This document shows, one piece after another, positions 50,344 to 59,436 of a stretch of 64,000 nucleotides of DNA (the first letter of the stretch is position 1; every line of letters begins with the position of its first letter). Origin of the DNA: ASV31 sp965229765 (GTDB taxonomy: Bacteria > Pseudomonadota > Alphaproteobacteria > Rhodobacterales > Rhodobacteraceae); assembly GCA_965229765.1 (NCBI GenBank), contig CBDDJT010000003.1, positions 372,001-436,000 of the forward strand, in the 5' to 3' direction. A model generated the notes under the pieces. That model was not told the origin of the DNA. It did no database searches and worked only from the letters and a program-made list of their open reading frames with translations. The position numbers and the translations under genes were made by a program.

Positions 50344-51597
50344 TCAGTGCAGATTGTGCTGGCTGCCGGTGCCTTCCTCGTCCATCAGCCCGTGACCGGT
50401 GCGGAACCGGTCCAGCCGATAGCGCGCGGCAGGCGCGTGGTGACGGTCGGTCGCCATCAGGTGCGCGAACGAGAACCCCGATCCCGGCACCGCCTTGAAC
50501 CCGCCGTAGCACCAGCCGCAATCGATATAGAGCCCCTCCACCGGCGTCTTGTCGATGATGGGAGAGCCGTCGGGCGTCATGTCCATGATCCCGCCCCAGC
50601 TGCGCAGCACCTTCGCCTTGCCGATCACCGGCATCAGCGTCATCGCCGCCTCCATCACGTGTTCCTTCATCGGCAGATTGCCGCGCTGCGCGTAAGAGGC
50701 ATAGAAATCCAGGTCGCCGCCAAAGACCAGTCCGCCCTTGTCGGACTGGCTGATATAGAAATGCCCCATGCCGAAGCTGACCACGTGGTCGATCACCGGC
50801 TTCAGCCCCTCGGTGACAAAGGCTTGCAGGATATGGGACTCGACCGGCAGGCGCATCCCCGCCATCGCGGCCACCTGACCACTCCTCCCCGCTACCACTA
50901 TTCCGACTTTCCTGGCCCTGATTTCTCCACGGGTCGTACGGACGCCTTTCACTTTTCCTGCTTCAATGTCGATTCCGGTGACCTCGCAGTTCTGGATCAG
51001 GTCGACCCCCCGCGAATCCGCCCCGCGCGCATAGCCCCAGGCCACCGCGTCATGCCGCGCGGTGCCGCCGCGCGGGTGCAGAAGCCCGCCGTAGACCGGG
51101 AACCGCACGTTGTCGAAATCCAGATAGGGCAGATGCCGCCGCACGCCGTCGCGGTCCAGAAGGATGGCATCGTCACCCTGGTTGATCATCGCGTTGCCGC
51201 GCCGGGCAAAGGCATCGCGCTGACCGTCGGAATGAAACAGGTTGATCAGCCCGCGCTGCGAATGCATCACGTTGTAGTTAAGGTCTTGCTCCAGCCCCTC
51301 CCACAACTTCAGGGAATGGCTGTAGAACTCTGAATTCCCTGGCAAAAAATAGTTGGCGCGCACGATGGTCGTGTTGCGCCCCACGTTGCCGCCGCCGATG
51401 TAGCCCTTCTCCAGCACGGCCACGTTCGTCAGCCCGTGCTCGCGCGCAAGGTAATAGGCCGTCGACAGACCGTGCCCGCCGCCACCGATGATGACCAGGT
51501 CATACTCGGCCTTCGGCGCCGGGTCGCGCCAGACGGGCTTCCACCCGGCATTCCCGGTCAGCCCCTGCTTCAGGATTTCCCACGCCGAATAGCGCAT
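50344..51597 (-). CDS. soxB: Sarcosine oxidase beta subunit
   Basis: A 417-residue FAD-dependent subunit where sarcosine is oxidised. The dinucleotide fold reads YDLVIIGGGGHGLSTAYYLA near residue 32. Conserved blocks include GYIGGGNVGRNTTIVRANYF, LLHPRGGTARHDAVAWGYAR (region of substrate and flavin binding) and IDCGWCYGGFKAVPGSG near the C terminus. Length is normal. The ATG complementary to 51595-51597 (MRYSAWEILKQGLTGN) is chosen; upstream codons are not conserved. First gene of soxBDAG. A strong stem-loop and repeat separate it from the glutamate dehydrogenase gene upstream. Confidence 0.95.
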   Translation of the reverse strand: MRYSAWEILKQGLTGNAGWKPVWRDPAPKAEYDLVIIGGGGHGLSTAYYLAREHGLTNVAVLEKGYIGGGNVGRNTTIVRANYFLPGNSEFYSHSLKLWEGLEQDLNYNVMHSQRGLINLFHSDGQRDAFARRGNAMINQGDDAILLDRDGVRRHLPYLDFDNVRFPVYGGLLHPRGGTARHDAVAWGYARGADSRGVDLIQNCEVTGIDIEAGKVKGVRTTRGEIRARKVGIVVAGRSGQVAAMAGMRLPVESHILQAFVTEGLKPVIDHVVSFGMGHFYISQSDKGGLVFGGDLDFYASYAQRGNLPMKEHVMEAAMTLMPVIGKAKVLRSWGGIMDMTPDGSPIIDKTPVEGLYIDCGWCYGGFKAVPGSGFSFAHLMATDRHHAPAARYRLDRFRTGHGLMDEEGTGSQHNLH

Positions 51598-51696
51598 CGC
51601 GGCCCCTCGCGTTCCGGTTCGCGCCCGACCTAAGCAGGAGCTTGCGGCGGTTGCAATCACCGATCGGGCGGCCACCGCGTCCCTGCGACACCCCGG

Positions 51697-51729
51697 CTTC
51701 TTCTGTTCCCAAATACTCCCGCCAGAGGC
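51697..51729. repeat. Interspersed 33-nt repeat, copy B
   Basis: Second copy of the 33-nt sequence at 5160-5192 (CTTCTTCTGTTCCC then AAATACTCCCGCC). Like copy A it abuts a perfect stem-loop on the side facing a minus-strand gene end (here glutamate dehydrogenase). Confidence 0.6.
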
Positions 51730-51764
51730 AGCCCGGGCAGGGGCTCGATGCCCCTGCCCGGGCT
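51730..51764 (-). terminator. Strong stem-loop after glutamate dehydrogenase
   Basis: AGCCCGGGCAGGGG and CCCCTGCCCGGGCT form a perfect 14-bp stem with a 7-base loop, seven bases past the stop of the minus-strand dehydrogenase gene. No T-run follows, but position and stability fit a transcript terminator that also insulates soxB. Confidence 0.7.
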
Positions 51765-51771
51765 TCCTCCG

Positions 51772-53208
51772 TCAAAGCCCCTTGGCGCGATAGCTTTGTG
51801 CAACCCGGTCGATCGCGACCAGATAGGCCGCCACCCGCAGATCCTTGACATCCTCGCGCCCGTGCCAGACCTCGCGCATTGCCTGGTAGGCCACCCGCAT
51901 CGTGTCATCCAGCCCCGAGCGCACCAGTTCCAGCTCGTCCGCACCGCGCAGGTAGCGTTCCTTGAACCCCGGCGACAGGGTCCAGCCGACGCCGCTGTCG
52001 GCCGACAGCCGTTCCAGCTCGTCCACCACAAGCTGGTGACGCGCCTCTTCCTGGCGGCGCTGCATCCGGCCGAACCGGATGTGGGACAGGTTCTTGACCC
52101 ATTCGAAATAGCTGACCGTCACGCCACCCGCGTTGGCGTAAAGGTCGGGTATCACCACTGTGCCCTTTTCGCGCAGCACGTCGTCCGCGCCCGCCGTGAT
52201 CGGCCCGTTCGCCGCCTCGATGACCAAAGGCGCCCGTATGCGCGCGGCATTCCCAAGGTGTATCACCCCCTCCAGCGCGGCGGGCATCAGGATGTCGCAC
52301 TCGGCCTCCAGCACGGACGCGCCGTCCTCGACATACTGCGCGTCCGCATAGCCGCCCACGCCGCCATGCCCGCGGATCCACGCATGAACCGCCGCCACGT
52401 CCAGCCCGCCCGGCGACAGGATCGCACCGTCCCGCTCGATGATGCCCACGATCCGCGCGCCGTCTTCCTCGGCCAGAAAGCGCGCCGCGTGGTAGCCCAC
52501 GTTGCCCAGCCCCTGCACGATCACCCGCTTGCCGTCCAGCGTGCCCGACAGCCCCGCGGCGGCGACGTCGCCGGGATGGCGGAAGAATTCGCGCAAGGCG
52601 TATTGCACGCCCCGCCCCGTCGCCTCGGTCCGGCCCTCTATGCCGCCGGCATGGGTCGGCTTGCCGGTGACGCAGGCGTTGGCGTTGATGTCGGTGGTGT
52701 TCATCCGCGCGAACTGATCGGCGATCCAGGCCATTTCCCGCTCGGACGTGCCCATGTCGGGCGCCGGCACGTTCTGGGCGGGATTGATCATGTCGCGCTT
52801 GATAAGCTCGTAGGCAAAGCGGCGTGTGATCTGTTCCAGCTCGTGTTCCTCGTACTGGCGCGGATCGATGCACAGCCCGCCCTTCGATCCGCCGAACGGC
52901 GCCTCGACCAGCGCGCACTTGAACGTCATCAGGGCCGCAAGCGCCTCGACCTCGTCCTGCGTCACCGAAAGCGCGTAGCGGATGCCGCCCTTGACCGGCT
53001 CCATGTGTTCGGAATGGACAGAGCGATAGCCGGTGAAGGTCTGGATCTGCCCGCGCAGCCGCACGCCGAACCGCACGGTGTAGGTCGAATTGCAGACCCG
53101 GATCTTTTCTTCCAGACCCGGCGACAGGTCCATCAGGGCGACGGCCCTGTTGAACATCAGGTTGACCGAATCGCGAAAACCCGGTTCGGGCACGGCGCGG
53201 GGATCCAT
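51772..53208 (-). CDS. gdhA: Glu/Leu/Phe/Val family dehydrogenase (glutamate dehydrogenase)
   Basis: A 478-residue enzyme, probably NAD(P)-linked glutamate dehydrogenase, which interconverts glutamate with 2-oxoglutarate and ammonium. The N-terminal domain holds EPVKGGIRYALSVTQDEVEA, and the catalytic Lys is in VEAPFGGSKGGLCIDP. The Rossmann part shows RVIVQGLGNVGYHAARFLAE and later PAALEGVIHLGNAARI with PDLYANAGGVTVSYFEWVKN. A GAGGTGAAACC ribosome-binding site precedes the ATG complementary to 53206-53208. Leu/Phe/Val dehydrogenase is a possible alternative, but the length and motifs fit GluDH. Confidence 0.88.
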   Translation of the reverse strand: MDPRAVPEPGFRDSVNLMFNRAVALMDLSPGLEEKIRVCNSTYTVRFGVRLRGQIQTFTGYRSVHSEHMEPVKGGIRYALSVTQDEVEALAALMTFKCALVEAPFGGSKGGLCIDPRQYEEHELEQITRRFAYELIKRDMINPAQNVPAPDMGTSEREMAWIADQFARMNTTDINANACVTGKPTHAGGIEGRTEATGRGVQYALREFFRHPGDVAAAGLSGTLDGKRVIVQGLGNVGYHAARFLAEEDGARIVGIIERDGAILSPGGLDVAAVHAWIRGHGGVGGYADAQYVEDGASVLEAECDILMPAALEGVIHLGNAARIRAPLVIEAANGPITAGADDVLREKGTVVIPDLYANAGGVTVSYFEWVKNLSHIRFGRMQRRQEEARHQLVVDELERLSADSGVGWTLSPGFKERYLRGADELELVRSGLDDTMRVAYQAMREVWHGREDVKDLRVAAYLVAIDRVAQSYRAKGL

Positions 53209-53543
53209 GGTTTCACCTCGATTGACAAAAGCGGCCGGGACGGGTGCACCATTGCACGTCCGGCAACCCAAGCGCCATGCATTTGCCATTATTTCAAGGC
53301 CCGCCGGGTGCGGGAACGCCGTCCGGCACCCGGGCACCCAGCCCTGAACGGCCACGCGACCTGCCTTCGAAATCAATGGGTTAACACATCCTAAACACCG
53401 CCACCCCGCGCTGGCACACGCCCGATGCAGCACAAGGCGCGCCGTCCGCCCAATTGAAGCCCGAATGTTCTTTCAAGGTATCTGCGATCAAAACCGTTCG
53501 GCGATATCCGGCACATCCGCCGCCATATCCACGTGCCGACGCA
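53209..53543. other. Divergent intergenic region before the TadG-like operon
   Basis: About 335 bases. A stem CCGGGTGC (53304-53311) / GCACCCGG (53326-53333) may be a transcript structure. GGTTAACACATCCTAAAC near 53379-53396 resembles half of a CtrA site (TTAA-N7-TTAA with a mismatch), which would fit pilus genes but is weak. TTGAAG (53454) with GTATCT about 18 bases later is a possible promoter for the downstream gene. No coding sequence is supported. Confidence 0.4.
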
Positions 53544-55154
53544 ATGCGAGTGACCGTCTTGCCCGGAAAACACCACCAGCCACCGTCAAGGCCACGGCCG
53601 CCCCGCCCGGTGCGCTTCCTGCGCGACGAGGACGGGTCGCTCGTGATGTTCTCGTTTTTCCTTCTGATCGGTATCCTGCTGGTCGGTGGCCTTGCCGTCG
53701 ACCTGATGCGCGCCGAAACCCGCCGCGCGGAACTTCAGGCCACCGCCGACACCGCGACGCTTGCGGCCGCCGCCAGCACGCAGGAACGAGACCCGAGCAC
53801 GGTGGTGCAGGACTACTTCGACGCCGCCGGACTGGGCGCCGAGCTTGACAGCGTGGCCATCACCGGCGTCGTCACCGCGCGCGAGGTCACCGCCAACACC
53901 AGTTCGCAGGTGCCGACCACCTTCCTGCGCATGGCCGGTATCAACAACTTCACCGCCTCCGTCAGTTCGACCGCCACCGAAAAGATCAGCGCGGTGGAAC
54001 TGTCCATGGTGCTCGACATCTCCGGCTCGATGCGCGGCGACAAGCTGACCCGCCTGCAGGATGCCGGCGCGGAATTCATCGACGCGATCTTCGGGTCCGT
54101 ACCGACCTCGGAAAGCATGGTGTCCATCGTGCCCTACACCGCAACGGTTGCGGCGGGCCCCGAGATCCTTGCCCAACTGAACGTCACCGATGAACACGAC
54201 TATTCGCATTGCATCGAATTCGACTCGGATCATTTCGAAACCGTCGGCCTGTCGATGACAGAGGAATACCGCCGCGCGGGCCACTTCGATCCGTTCTCGT
54301 CCTACACCAACAGCACCTGGCCGGAACAATTCGTCTGCCGCACCGAAGACTATGCAAAGATCCTGCCCTACTCGAACGATCCGCTGGCCCTGCGCCAGAA
54401 GATCTACAGCCTCGAGGCAGACGGCAACACCGGCATCGACAATGGCCTGAAGTGGGGCGCTGCCCTGCTCGACACCTCGTCGCGCCCGATCCTTGCCGGT
54501 CTGGTGGACGACGGTGTCGTCAACGCAGAGTTTGACGGACGCCCGCACAGCCTGGAAGAGTTTCCCGGAATCAAGGTCGTCGTGCTGATGACCGACGGCC
54601 AGAACACCAGCGAATACCGCCTGCGCAACCAGTATCGCGACGGGCTGGTGGACGTCTGGATGCACGACAGCGACGTGGACCGCGTGTCGATCCAGGACGA
54701 GGAATACATGAACCAGGACGGTGACGGCCGCCACTGGGAAGACTTCTGGCGGATGCGCAACCACCGCTTCAGCAACTCGCCCGACGGCGGCTGGAACGGC
54801 AGCTACCAGATGACCTATCCGCAGCTCTGGAACCGTTTCTCGGTGCGCTACCACGCCTACCTGCGCTACCTCGTGAACGGCTGGTCCAGCCAGTACTACG
54901 CCTGGGACAATGAACCCTACACCGCCGTCAGTGGCGGGGAAAAGGATGACCGCCTCATCGACATCTGCGACGCGACCAAGGCCTCGGGCATCGTGATCTA
55001 TACCCTGGCGGTCGAGGCGCCCAACAGTTCCAACGCGCTCTTGCAGCAATGCGCCAGTTCGCCCTCGCATCACTTCGACGTCGACCGCTTCGACATCGAT
55101 CAGGCTTTCGGTGCCATCATCACCTCCATCAACCACCTGAGGCTGACGCAATGA
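53544..55154 (+). CDS. TadG-like pilus assembly protein with VWA domain
   Basis: A 536-residue protein. After a basic N terminus, RFLRDEDGSLVMFSFFLLIG and ILLVGGLAVDLMRAETRRAE form the TadE/G-type membrane helix with the pseudopilin-like start. The rest is extracytoplasmic and contains a VWA domain with DISGSMRG (metal site) and VVVLMTDGQNTSEYRL. These proteins belong to Flp/Tad adherence machinery. The start is uncertain: ATG 53544 is used, but a TTG at 53454 is in frame. The stop overlaps the next ATG by four bases, so the three genes are coupled. Confidence 0.8.
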   Translation: MRVTVLPGKHHQPPSRPRPPRPVRFLRDEDGSLVMFSFFLLIGILLVGGLAVDLMRAETRRAELQATADTATLAAAASTQERDPSTVVQDYFDAAGLGAELDSVAITGVVTAREVTANTSSQVPTTFLRMAGINNFTASVSSTATEKISAVELSMVLDISGSMRGDKLTRLQDAGAEFIDAIFGSVPTSESMVSIVPYTATVAAGPEILAQLNVTDEHDYSHCIEFDSDHFETVGLSMTEEYRRAGHFDPFSSYTNSTWPEQFVCRTEDYAKILPYSNDPLALRQKIYSLEADGNTGIDNGLKWGAALLDTSSRPILAGLVDDGVVNAEFDGRPHSLEEFPGIKVVVLMTDGQNTSEYRLRNQYRDGLVDVWMHDSDVDRVSIQDEEYMNQDGDGRHWEDFWRMRNHRFSNSPDGGWNGSYQMTYPQLWNRFSVRYHAYLRYLVNGWSSQYYAWDNEPYTAVSGGEKDDRLIDICDATKASGIVIYTLAVEAPNSSNALLQQCASSPSHHFDVDRFDIDQAFGAIITSINHLRLTQ

Positions 55155-55681
55155 TCCGGTTCCTGAAGTCCTGGTTCGTCCAAGAAGAGGACGGCAACAC
55201 CTCGGTCGAGTTCGTCACCCTCTTTCCGCTGGTAATCCTGCTGTTCTGCACCGCATTCGAGACCAGCGCCTACGCGGTCCGGCAGGTGCGGCTCGACGGT
55301 GCGACCACCGATGTCGTGCGCTTCCTGCGTCTGGCGTCGAACACGCCCCCGTCGCGGGCGACCATTGCCAGCCTCGTGTGCGACCGCGCCGCGGTCATCG
55401 CGGATTGCGAGAACGCCATCACGGTCGAACTGATGCCCATCGACACCCAGACGTGGAACCTGTCGCCCACGGCGATGGATTGCAGCGACCGCGACGGCGA
55501 CTTCGTCGCGGCGGAACAGTATACGGCCGGTGCGACCAACCAGTTGATGATGGTGCGCATCTGCGCCGTCTTCAAACCGCTCTTCCCGACCGTCGGGCTT
55601 GGCGCCCAGCTGAAACGCGTAAACCAGACCGACTATGCCATGGTCTCCGCTTCCGCCTTTGTGAACGAGCCCAACTCATGA
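55151..55681 (+). CDS. TadE-like pilus assembly protein
   Basis: A 176-residue membrane-anchored minor pseudopilin-like protein. FVQEEDGNTSVEFVTLFPLV then ILLFCTAFETSAYAVRQ is the TadE-type segment, with Glu at position 5 of the helix. An extracytoplasmic domain follows, containing Cys pairs (VCDRAAVIADCENAI; AMDCSDRDGDF). It overlaps both neighbours by four bases (ATGA junctions). It probably assembles with the VWA and the following TadE-like protein in the Tad system; secretin and ATPase genes are not in the window. Confidence 0.8.
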   Translation: MIRFLKSWFVQEEDGNTSVEFVTLFPLVILLFCTAFETSAYAVRQVRLDGATTDVVRFLRLASNTPPSRATIASLVCDRAAVIADCENAITVELMPIDTQTWNLSPTAMDCSDRDGDFVAAEQYTAGATNQLMMVRICAVFKPLFPTVGLGAQLKRVNQTDYAMVSASAFVNEPNS

Positions 55682-56229
55682 CCAGTTCCCCGTTGTTCCG
55701 GCGCCTTCGGCGCTTTCGCGATGCCGAAGACGGCGTCATGTCGGTCGAGGCCGTCGTCGTCATCCCGTTCCTGGTCTGGTCCTTTCTCGCCCTCTTCGCG
55801 CTCACCGACGTCTACCGCTCGATGCACGCGAACACGACGTCAAGCTACACCATCGTGGACGCCCTTTCGCGAGAGACCGAAACGGTAAACGCCGCCTATA
55901 TCGAGGGGCTGAACGACCTGCACCAGCAGATGACCCGCGCCCGAAGTGAAACGCAGATGCGCGCGACCCATGTCTGGTTCGACGGCAACGACAACCGGCT
56001 CGAAGTGCGCTGGTCCTACGGCACCGGGGACATACCGTCGCTGACCACGGGCACATTGTCCGAGATCAGCCAACGTATCCCGACGCTGGTCAACGGCGAA
56101 AGCCTTGTCGTCGTGGAAACCTGGATGCCCTATTCGCCGATGATCGACATCCTTATCGACGACATGGACTTCTACAAGATCGTGCTTGCCCGGCCGCGCT
56201 ACGCGCCGATCATCGCCTGGGCCAACTGA
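55678..56229 (+). CDS. TadE-like pilus assembly protein
   Basis: A 183-residue protein with the TadE-type N terminus: DAEDGVMSVEAVVVIPFLVW then SFLALFALTDVYRSMHANTT. It has a C-terminal extracytoplasmic domain that ends VLARPRYAPIIAWAN. Last of three overlapping genes. The EDG.xSVE pattern is shared with the two genes upstream, so all three are likely processed by the same prepilin peptidase. Start ATG at 55678 overlaps the previous stop. Confidence 0.8.
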   Translation: MTSSPLFRRLRRFRDAEDGVMSVEAVVVIPFLVWSFLALFALTDVYRSMHANTTSSYTIVDALSRETETVNAAYIEGLNDLHQQMTRARSETQMRATHVWFDGNDNRLEVRWSYGTGDIPSLTTGTLSEISQRIPTLVNGESLVVVETWMPYSPMIDILIDDMDFYKIVLARPRYAPIIAWAN

Positions 56230-56258
56230 TCCGGCGCCCGGCGCGCGCGCGCCAGCGC

Positions 56259-56741
56259 CTACCCCTGCCGGTCGCGCTGCACCAGCAGTTGCGCGATCAT
56301 CTCGGCCATGAACCTGCCCTGCCCCGAAGGCACCACGCCGCCGACCCCGACACGTCGGCCCAGCCGCCACCACAGGCCCGGCGCCCAGCGCCGCCGGGCG
56401 GGCCCTGCCAGCCGCACCACGAAACCGTTCGACGGCTTGAAGGCGAACATCCCCCGGTCGATGCCCACCACATCCTCCAGCCGGCAAAGCACCTCTCCCT
56501 CGCCATCCACCAGCGCCTCGCGCGTCAGCCGCACTTCGCCAGAGGTGGCGCGCCGCATCCGCTCGGCCAGCCACAGCGCGCCCGCGCCAATGGCCACAAG
56601 GAACGCCAGCCAGCCCAGCGACTGCGGCGGCGCGACAATGGCCAGATAGATCAAGAGCCCGCCCAGCGTGTAGATCATTGCAAGCGCGATCACCCGTCGC
56701 GCCGGCGTCGCCCGCACCCGGGCCAGAACCTCGTCCGTCAT
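56259..56741 (-). CDS. Conserved membrane protein of unknown function
   Basis: A 160-residue protein with two membrane helices (ALAMIYTLGGLLIYLAIVAP; LGWLAFLVAIGAGALWLAER) and a C-terminal PH-like soluble part (GEVRLTREALVDGEGEVLCR; FKPSNGFVVRLAGPARRRWA). No named function. The ATG complementary to 56739-56741 is chosen, because upstream codons are Arg-rich. It converges with the TadE operon and lies on the same strand as the TetR gene, 90 bases downstream of it. Confidence 0.7.
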   Translation of the reverse strand: MTDEVLARVRATPARRVIALAMIYTLGGLLIYLAIVAPPQSLGWLAFLVAIGAGALWLAERMRRATSGEVRLTREALVDGEGEVLCRLEDVVGIDRGMFAFKPSNGFVVRLAGPARRRWAPGLWWRLGRRVGVGGVVPSGQGRFMAEMIAQLLVQRDRQG

Positions 56742-56831
56742 CTCAGGGTCTCCAGCCGATCGCCACCGTCCGGCGCGAGGTCTAGCGCGTGTCGCACCCA
56801 AATGGAATCGCGCATTGGCCGGCCGGTCCGC

Positions 56832-57419
56832 TCAGGCGCCCACGGCGCGCCGCACCATGTTCCAGTAGATTCGTTCCACCCTGTCGCGGCTCAGCCGCCC
56901 GCCTTCGCGATACCACGTGTTGACGCCCGTCAGCATCGCGATCACCGCCTTCGCGGCCAGGCTGATATCGGGCACGCGAAATTCCTGCGCATCCGCGCCC
57001 TGCCGCAGGATCGCTTCCAGCGCGTCCTCATAGGCGCCGCGCAGTCCCGCGATCACCTCGTAATTGCCCGGCTCAAGGTTGCGCAGTTCCATGTAAGAGA
57101 TGAACACCGCGTCCGGCCGGTCCAGATGATGGCGGATGTGAAACAGGGTAAACGCCTGCAACCGCCCCAGCGGATCGGCGGGCTTGTCTTCGACCTCCCA
57201 GGCCTGCAACACGCCCTCCATGTGCTCGCGCATCAAATCGAACAGCAGCGTCTGCTTGTCCGGGGTATAAAGATACAGCGCGCCGGCCTGCACCCCCACC
57301 TCAGAGGCGATCTGGCGCATCGTGACGGCGGCAAAACCGTGCCGCGCGATCAACCGCTCCGCCGCGCGGCGGATCCGCGGGCCGGTTATGTCGGAATGAG
57401 ATCCACTCTTGCGCGCCAT
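56832..57419 (-). CDS. TetR/AcrR family transcriptional regulator
   Basis: A 195-residue dimeric repressor. The N-terminal helix-turn-helix is RIRRAAERLIARHGFAAVTM followed by RQIASEVGVQAGALYLYTPD, the TetR signature. The C-terminal ligand domain is variable and names no ligand. A perfect 14-base palindrome lies 15 bases upstream of the start codon, so autoregulation is likely. The divergent lipoprotein gene at 57517 is the other possible target. Confidence 0.9.
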   Translation of the reverse strand: MARKSGSHSDITGPRIRRAAERLIARHGFAAVTMRQIASEVGVQAGALYLYTPDKQTLLFDLMREHMEGVLQAWEVEDKPADPLGRLQAFTLFHIRHHLDRPDAVFISYMELRNLEPGNYEVIAGLRGAYEDALEAILRQGADAQEFRVPDISLAAKAVIAMLTGVNTWYREGGRLSRDRVERIYWNMVRRAVGA

Positions 57420-57433
57420 GCGACCTGAATATC

Positions 57434-57447
57434 TGAACGTGCGTTCA
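57434..57447. promoter_or_regulatory. Palindromic TetR operator
   Basis: TGAACG-TG-CGTTCA is a perfect inverted repeat just upstream of the TetR gene. Size, symmetry and position fit the operator of a TetR-type autorepressor. Confidence 0.65.
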
Positions 57448-57516
57448 TTTCAACCCGCGGGTTGTGGCAGCACCGATTTGAGACTATTTTGACCTTGAAC
57501 CAACGGATTGGACGCA

Positions 57517-58062
57517 ATGCGCCGCCTCGCCCTTCTTGCCGGCACGGCCCTGGCCCTTGCCGGGTGCAGCACCTTCCCGGAGCTTGACGCCCAGATCACC
57601 GATCAGGCGCGCGGGGCGGATTACCTGTCGCTGAAACCGCTGGACAGCGTCACCGCCGCTCCGGATCCCGTGCTGAAGGACAGCGCCGCCACGGGCGCCG
57701 CGCTGGAGACCGCGGGGCTCGCGCTCCAGTCGCGCGGCGCGACCGTTGCCGCGCTTGACCCCGGGCTGACCGACACTGCCCGCGCCCAGCAGGAACATGC
57801 AGAACGCCTGATCGCCGAATCTGCTCTGGCGCGCCTGCAACTGCAAGACACCGCCATCGCCGAAACGCCCGCCCCCGCCGACGAGGCCCCTGCCCTCGCG
57901 GCCGCGCCCGAACCATCGGCCGACACGCCCGCCGCAGATGCGGACGCACTTCAGGCCCGCATCGACGCGCTTCTGGCTCGGACCGAGACGCTCAAGAGCG
58001 AAAGCCTCGACGCACGGCGCCTGCTTCTGCTGCAACGCGCCAAGGAGCTTGGCGGCATCTGA
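57517..58062 (+). CDS. Lipoprotein of unknown function
   Basis: A 181-residue predicted lipoprotein: MRRLALLAGTALALAGCSTF with lipobox LAGC (Cys17). The mature part is helical and Ala/Glu-rich with two coiled-coil-like stretches (ARAQQEHAERLIAESALARL; ALQARIDALLARTETLKSES) around a Pro/Ala-rich linker. No family recognised. ATG at 57517 is preceded only by a weak ribosome-binding site; a TTG three codons upstream is also in frame. It lies between the TetR operator and homoserine dehydrogenase. Confidence 0.7.
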   Translation: MRRLALLAGTALALAGCSTFPELDAQITDQARGADYLSLKPLDSVTAAPDPVLKDSAATGAALETAGLALQSRGATVAALDPGLTDTARAQQEHAERLIAESALARLQLQDTAIAETPAPADEAPALAAAPEPSADTPAADADALQARIDALLARTETLKSESLDARRLLLLQRAKELGGI

Positions 58063-58149
58063 GACAACCGCCGCCGCGTTGCACCGCATCCGATAAGACG
58101 CTAACAGGCCGACAGACACCAACTGTTGGACCCTGACGGAGCGCCGCCC

Positions 58150-59436
58150 ATGACCACCCCCCTGCGCCTAGGCATTGCCGGTCTCGGCACCGTCGGAACC
58201 GGTGTCGTGCGCATCGTGCAGCGCCGCGCCGCGCTTCTGGAACGCCGCAGCGGCCGCCCGGTGACCATTTCCGCCGTTTCCGCCCGCACCCGCGACAAGG
58301 ACCGTGGCGTCCGCCTTGCCGACTACGCATGGGAAGACGACCCCGTCGCGCTGGCCCGCCGCGACGACGTGGACCTTTTCGTCGAACTCATGGGCGGTCA
58401 GGACGGCCCCGCCAAGGCGGCGGTAGAGACCGCCATCGCCCATGGCAAGGATGTCGTCACCGCCAACAAGGCCATGCTTGCCGTCCATGGCCAGGCGATG
58501 GCCGAGGCGGCGGAAACGGCTGGCGTCGCGCTTCGCTTCGAGGCGGCCGTTGCGGGCGGCATCCCCGTGGTCAAGGCCCTGACAGAGGGTCTGGCCGGCA
58601 ACGAGGTGCAGCGCGTCATGGGCGTGATGAACGGCACCTGCAACTACATCCTGACCCGCATGGAACACGCGGGCCTCAGCTATGACGAGGTCTTCGAAGA
58701 GGCCAACGCGCTGGGTTACCTCGAAGCGGACCCGCAGCTTGACGTGGGCGGCATCGACGCGGGCCACAAGCTTGCGCTACTGTCCTCCATCGCCTTCGGC
58801 ACGCAGGTCAGCTTTTCCGACGTCGAGCTTGAAGGCATCGGCGCCATTTCGATCACCGACATCGAACAGGCCCGTGATCTGGGCTTCCGGATAAAGCTGC
58901 TGGGCGTCGCCCAGATGACGGGCCGTGGCCTGGAACAGCGCATGTCGCCCTGCCTCGTGCCGGCCGCCAGCCCGCTTGGCACGCTGGAACGCGCCACCAA
59001 CATGGTCGTGCTCGAAGGCGACGCCGCGGGCCAGATTGTCCTGCAGGGCGCGGGCGCCGGCGAAGGCCCCACCGCCAGCGCGGTCATGTCCGACATCCTT
59101 GACGTGGCGCGCGGCCTGCGGCTGTCGACCTTCGGCCAGCCCGCCCATTCACTGGTAAAGCCCGTCGCCGCGCAGACCGCGACGCCCGCCGCCTTCTACC
59201 TGCGCATGTCGCTTCAGGACAAACCCGGCGCGCTGGCCAAGGTCGCCACCGTGCTGGGAGAGGCCGGAATTTCCATCGACCGGATGCGTCAGACCCGCCA
59301 TGTGGAAGCCACCGCCCCGGTCCTGATCGTCACCCACAAGACGACCCGCGCCGCGCTTGACGGCGCGCTGGCGGCCTTGCCCGCCACCGGCGTGGTCGAA
59401 GGCGCGCCAGTGGCCATCCGCATCGAAGAAGTCTAG
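58150..59436 (+). CDS. hom: Homoserine dehydrogenase
   Basis: A 428-residue enzyme that reduces aspartate semialdehyde to homoserine for threonine and methionine synthesis. The NAD(P) fold is LGIAGLGTVGTGVVRIV. The catalytic region shows VVTANKAMLAVHG, RFEAAVAGGIPVVKALTEGL and GYLEADPQLDVGGIDAGHKL with the catalytic Asp and Lys. A C-terminal ACT domain (LRMSLQDKPGALAKVATVLG) probably gives feedback control by threonine. The ATG at 58150 is chosen. It overlaps the convergent VOC gene at its 3' end. Confidence 0.95.
   Translation: MTTPLRLGIAGLGTVGTGVVRIVQRRAALLERRSGRPVTISAVSARTRDKDRGVRLADYAWEDDPVALARRDDVDLFVELMGGQDGPAKAAVETAIAHGKDVVTANKAMLAVHGQAMAEAAETAGVALRFEAAVAGGIPVVKALTEGLAGNEVQRVMGVMNGTCNYILTRMEHAGLSYDEVFEEANALGYLEADPQLDVGGIDAGHKLALLSSIAFGTQVSFSDVELEGIGAISITDIEQARDLGFRIKLLGVAQMTGRGLEQRMSPCLVPAASPLGTLERATNMVVLEGDAAGQIVLQGAGAGEGPTASAVMSDILDVARGLRLSTFGQPAHSLVKPVAAQTATPAAFYLRMSLQDKPGALAKVATVLGEAGISIDRMRQTRHVEATAPVLIVTHKTTRAALDGALAALPATGVVEGAPVAIRIEEV

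Noticed and set aside
53379..53396. CtrA binding site before the TadG-like operon
   Set aside because: Only one half-site fits TTAA-N7-TTAA; mentioned as a possibility but not called.
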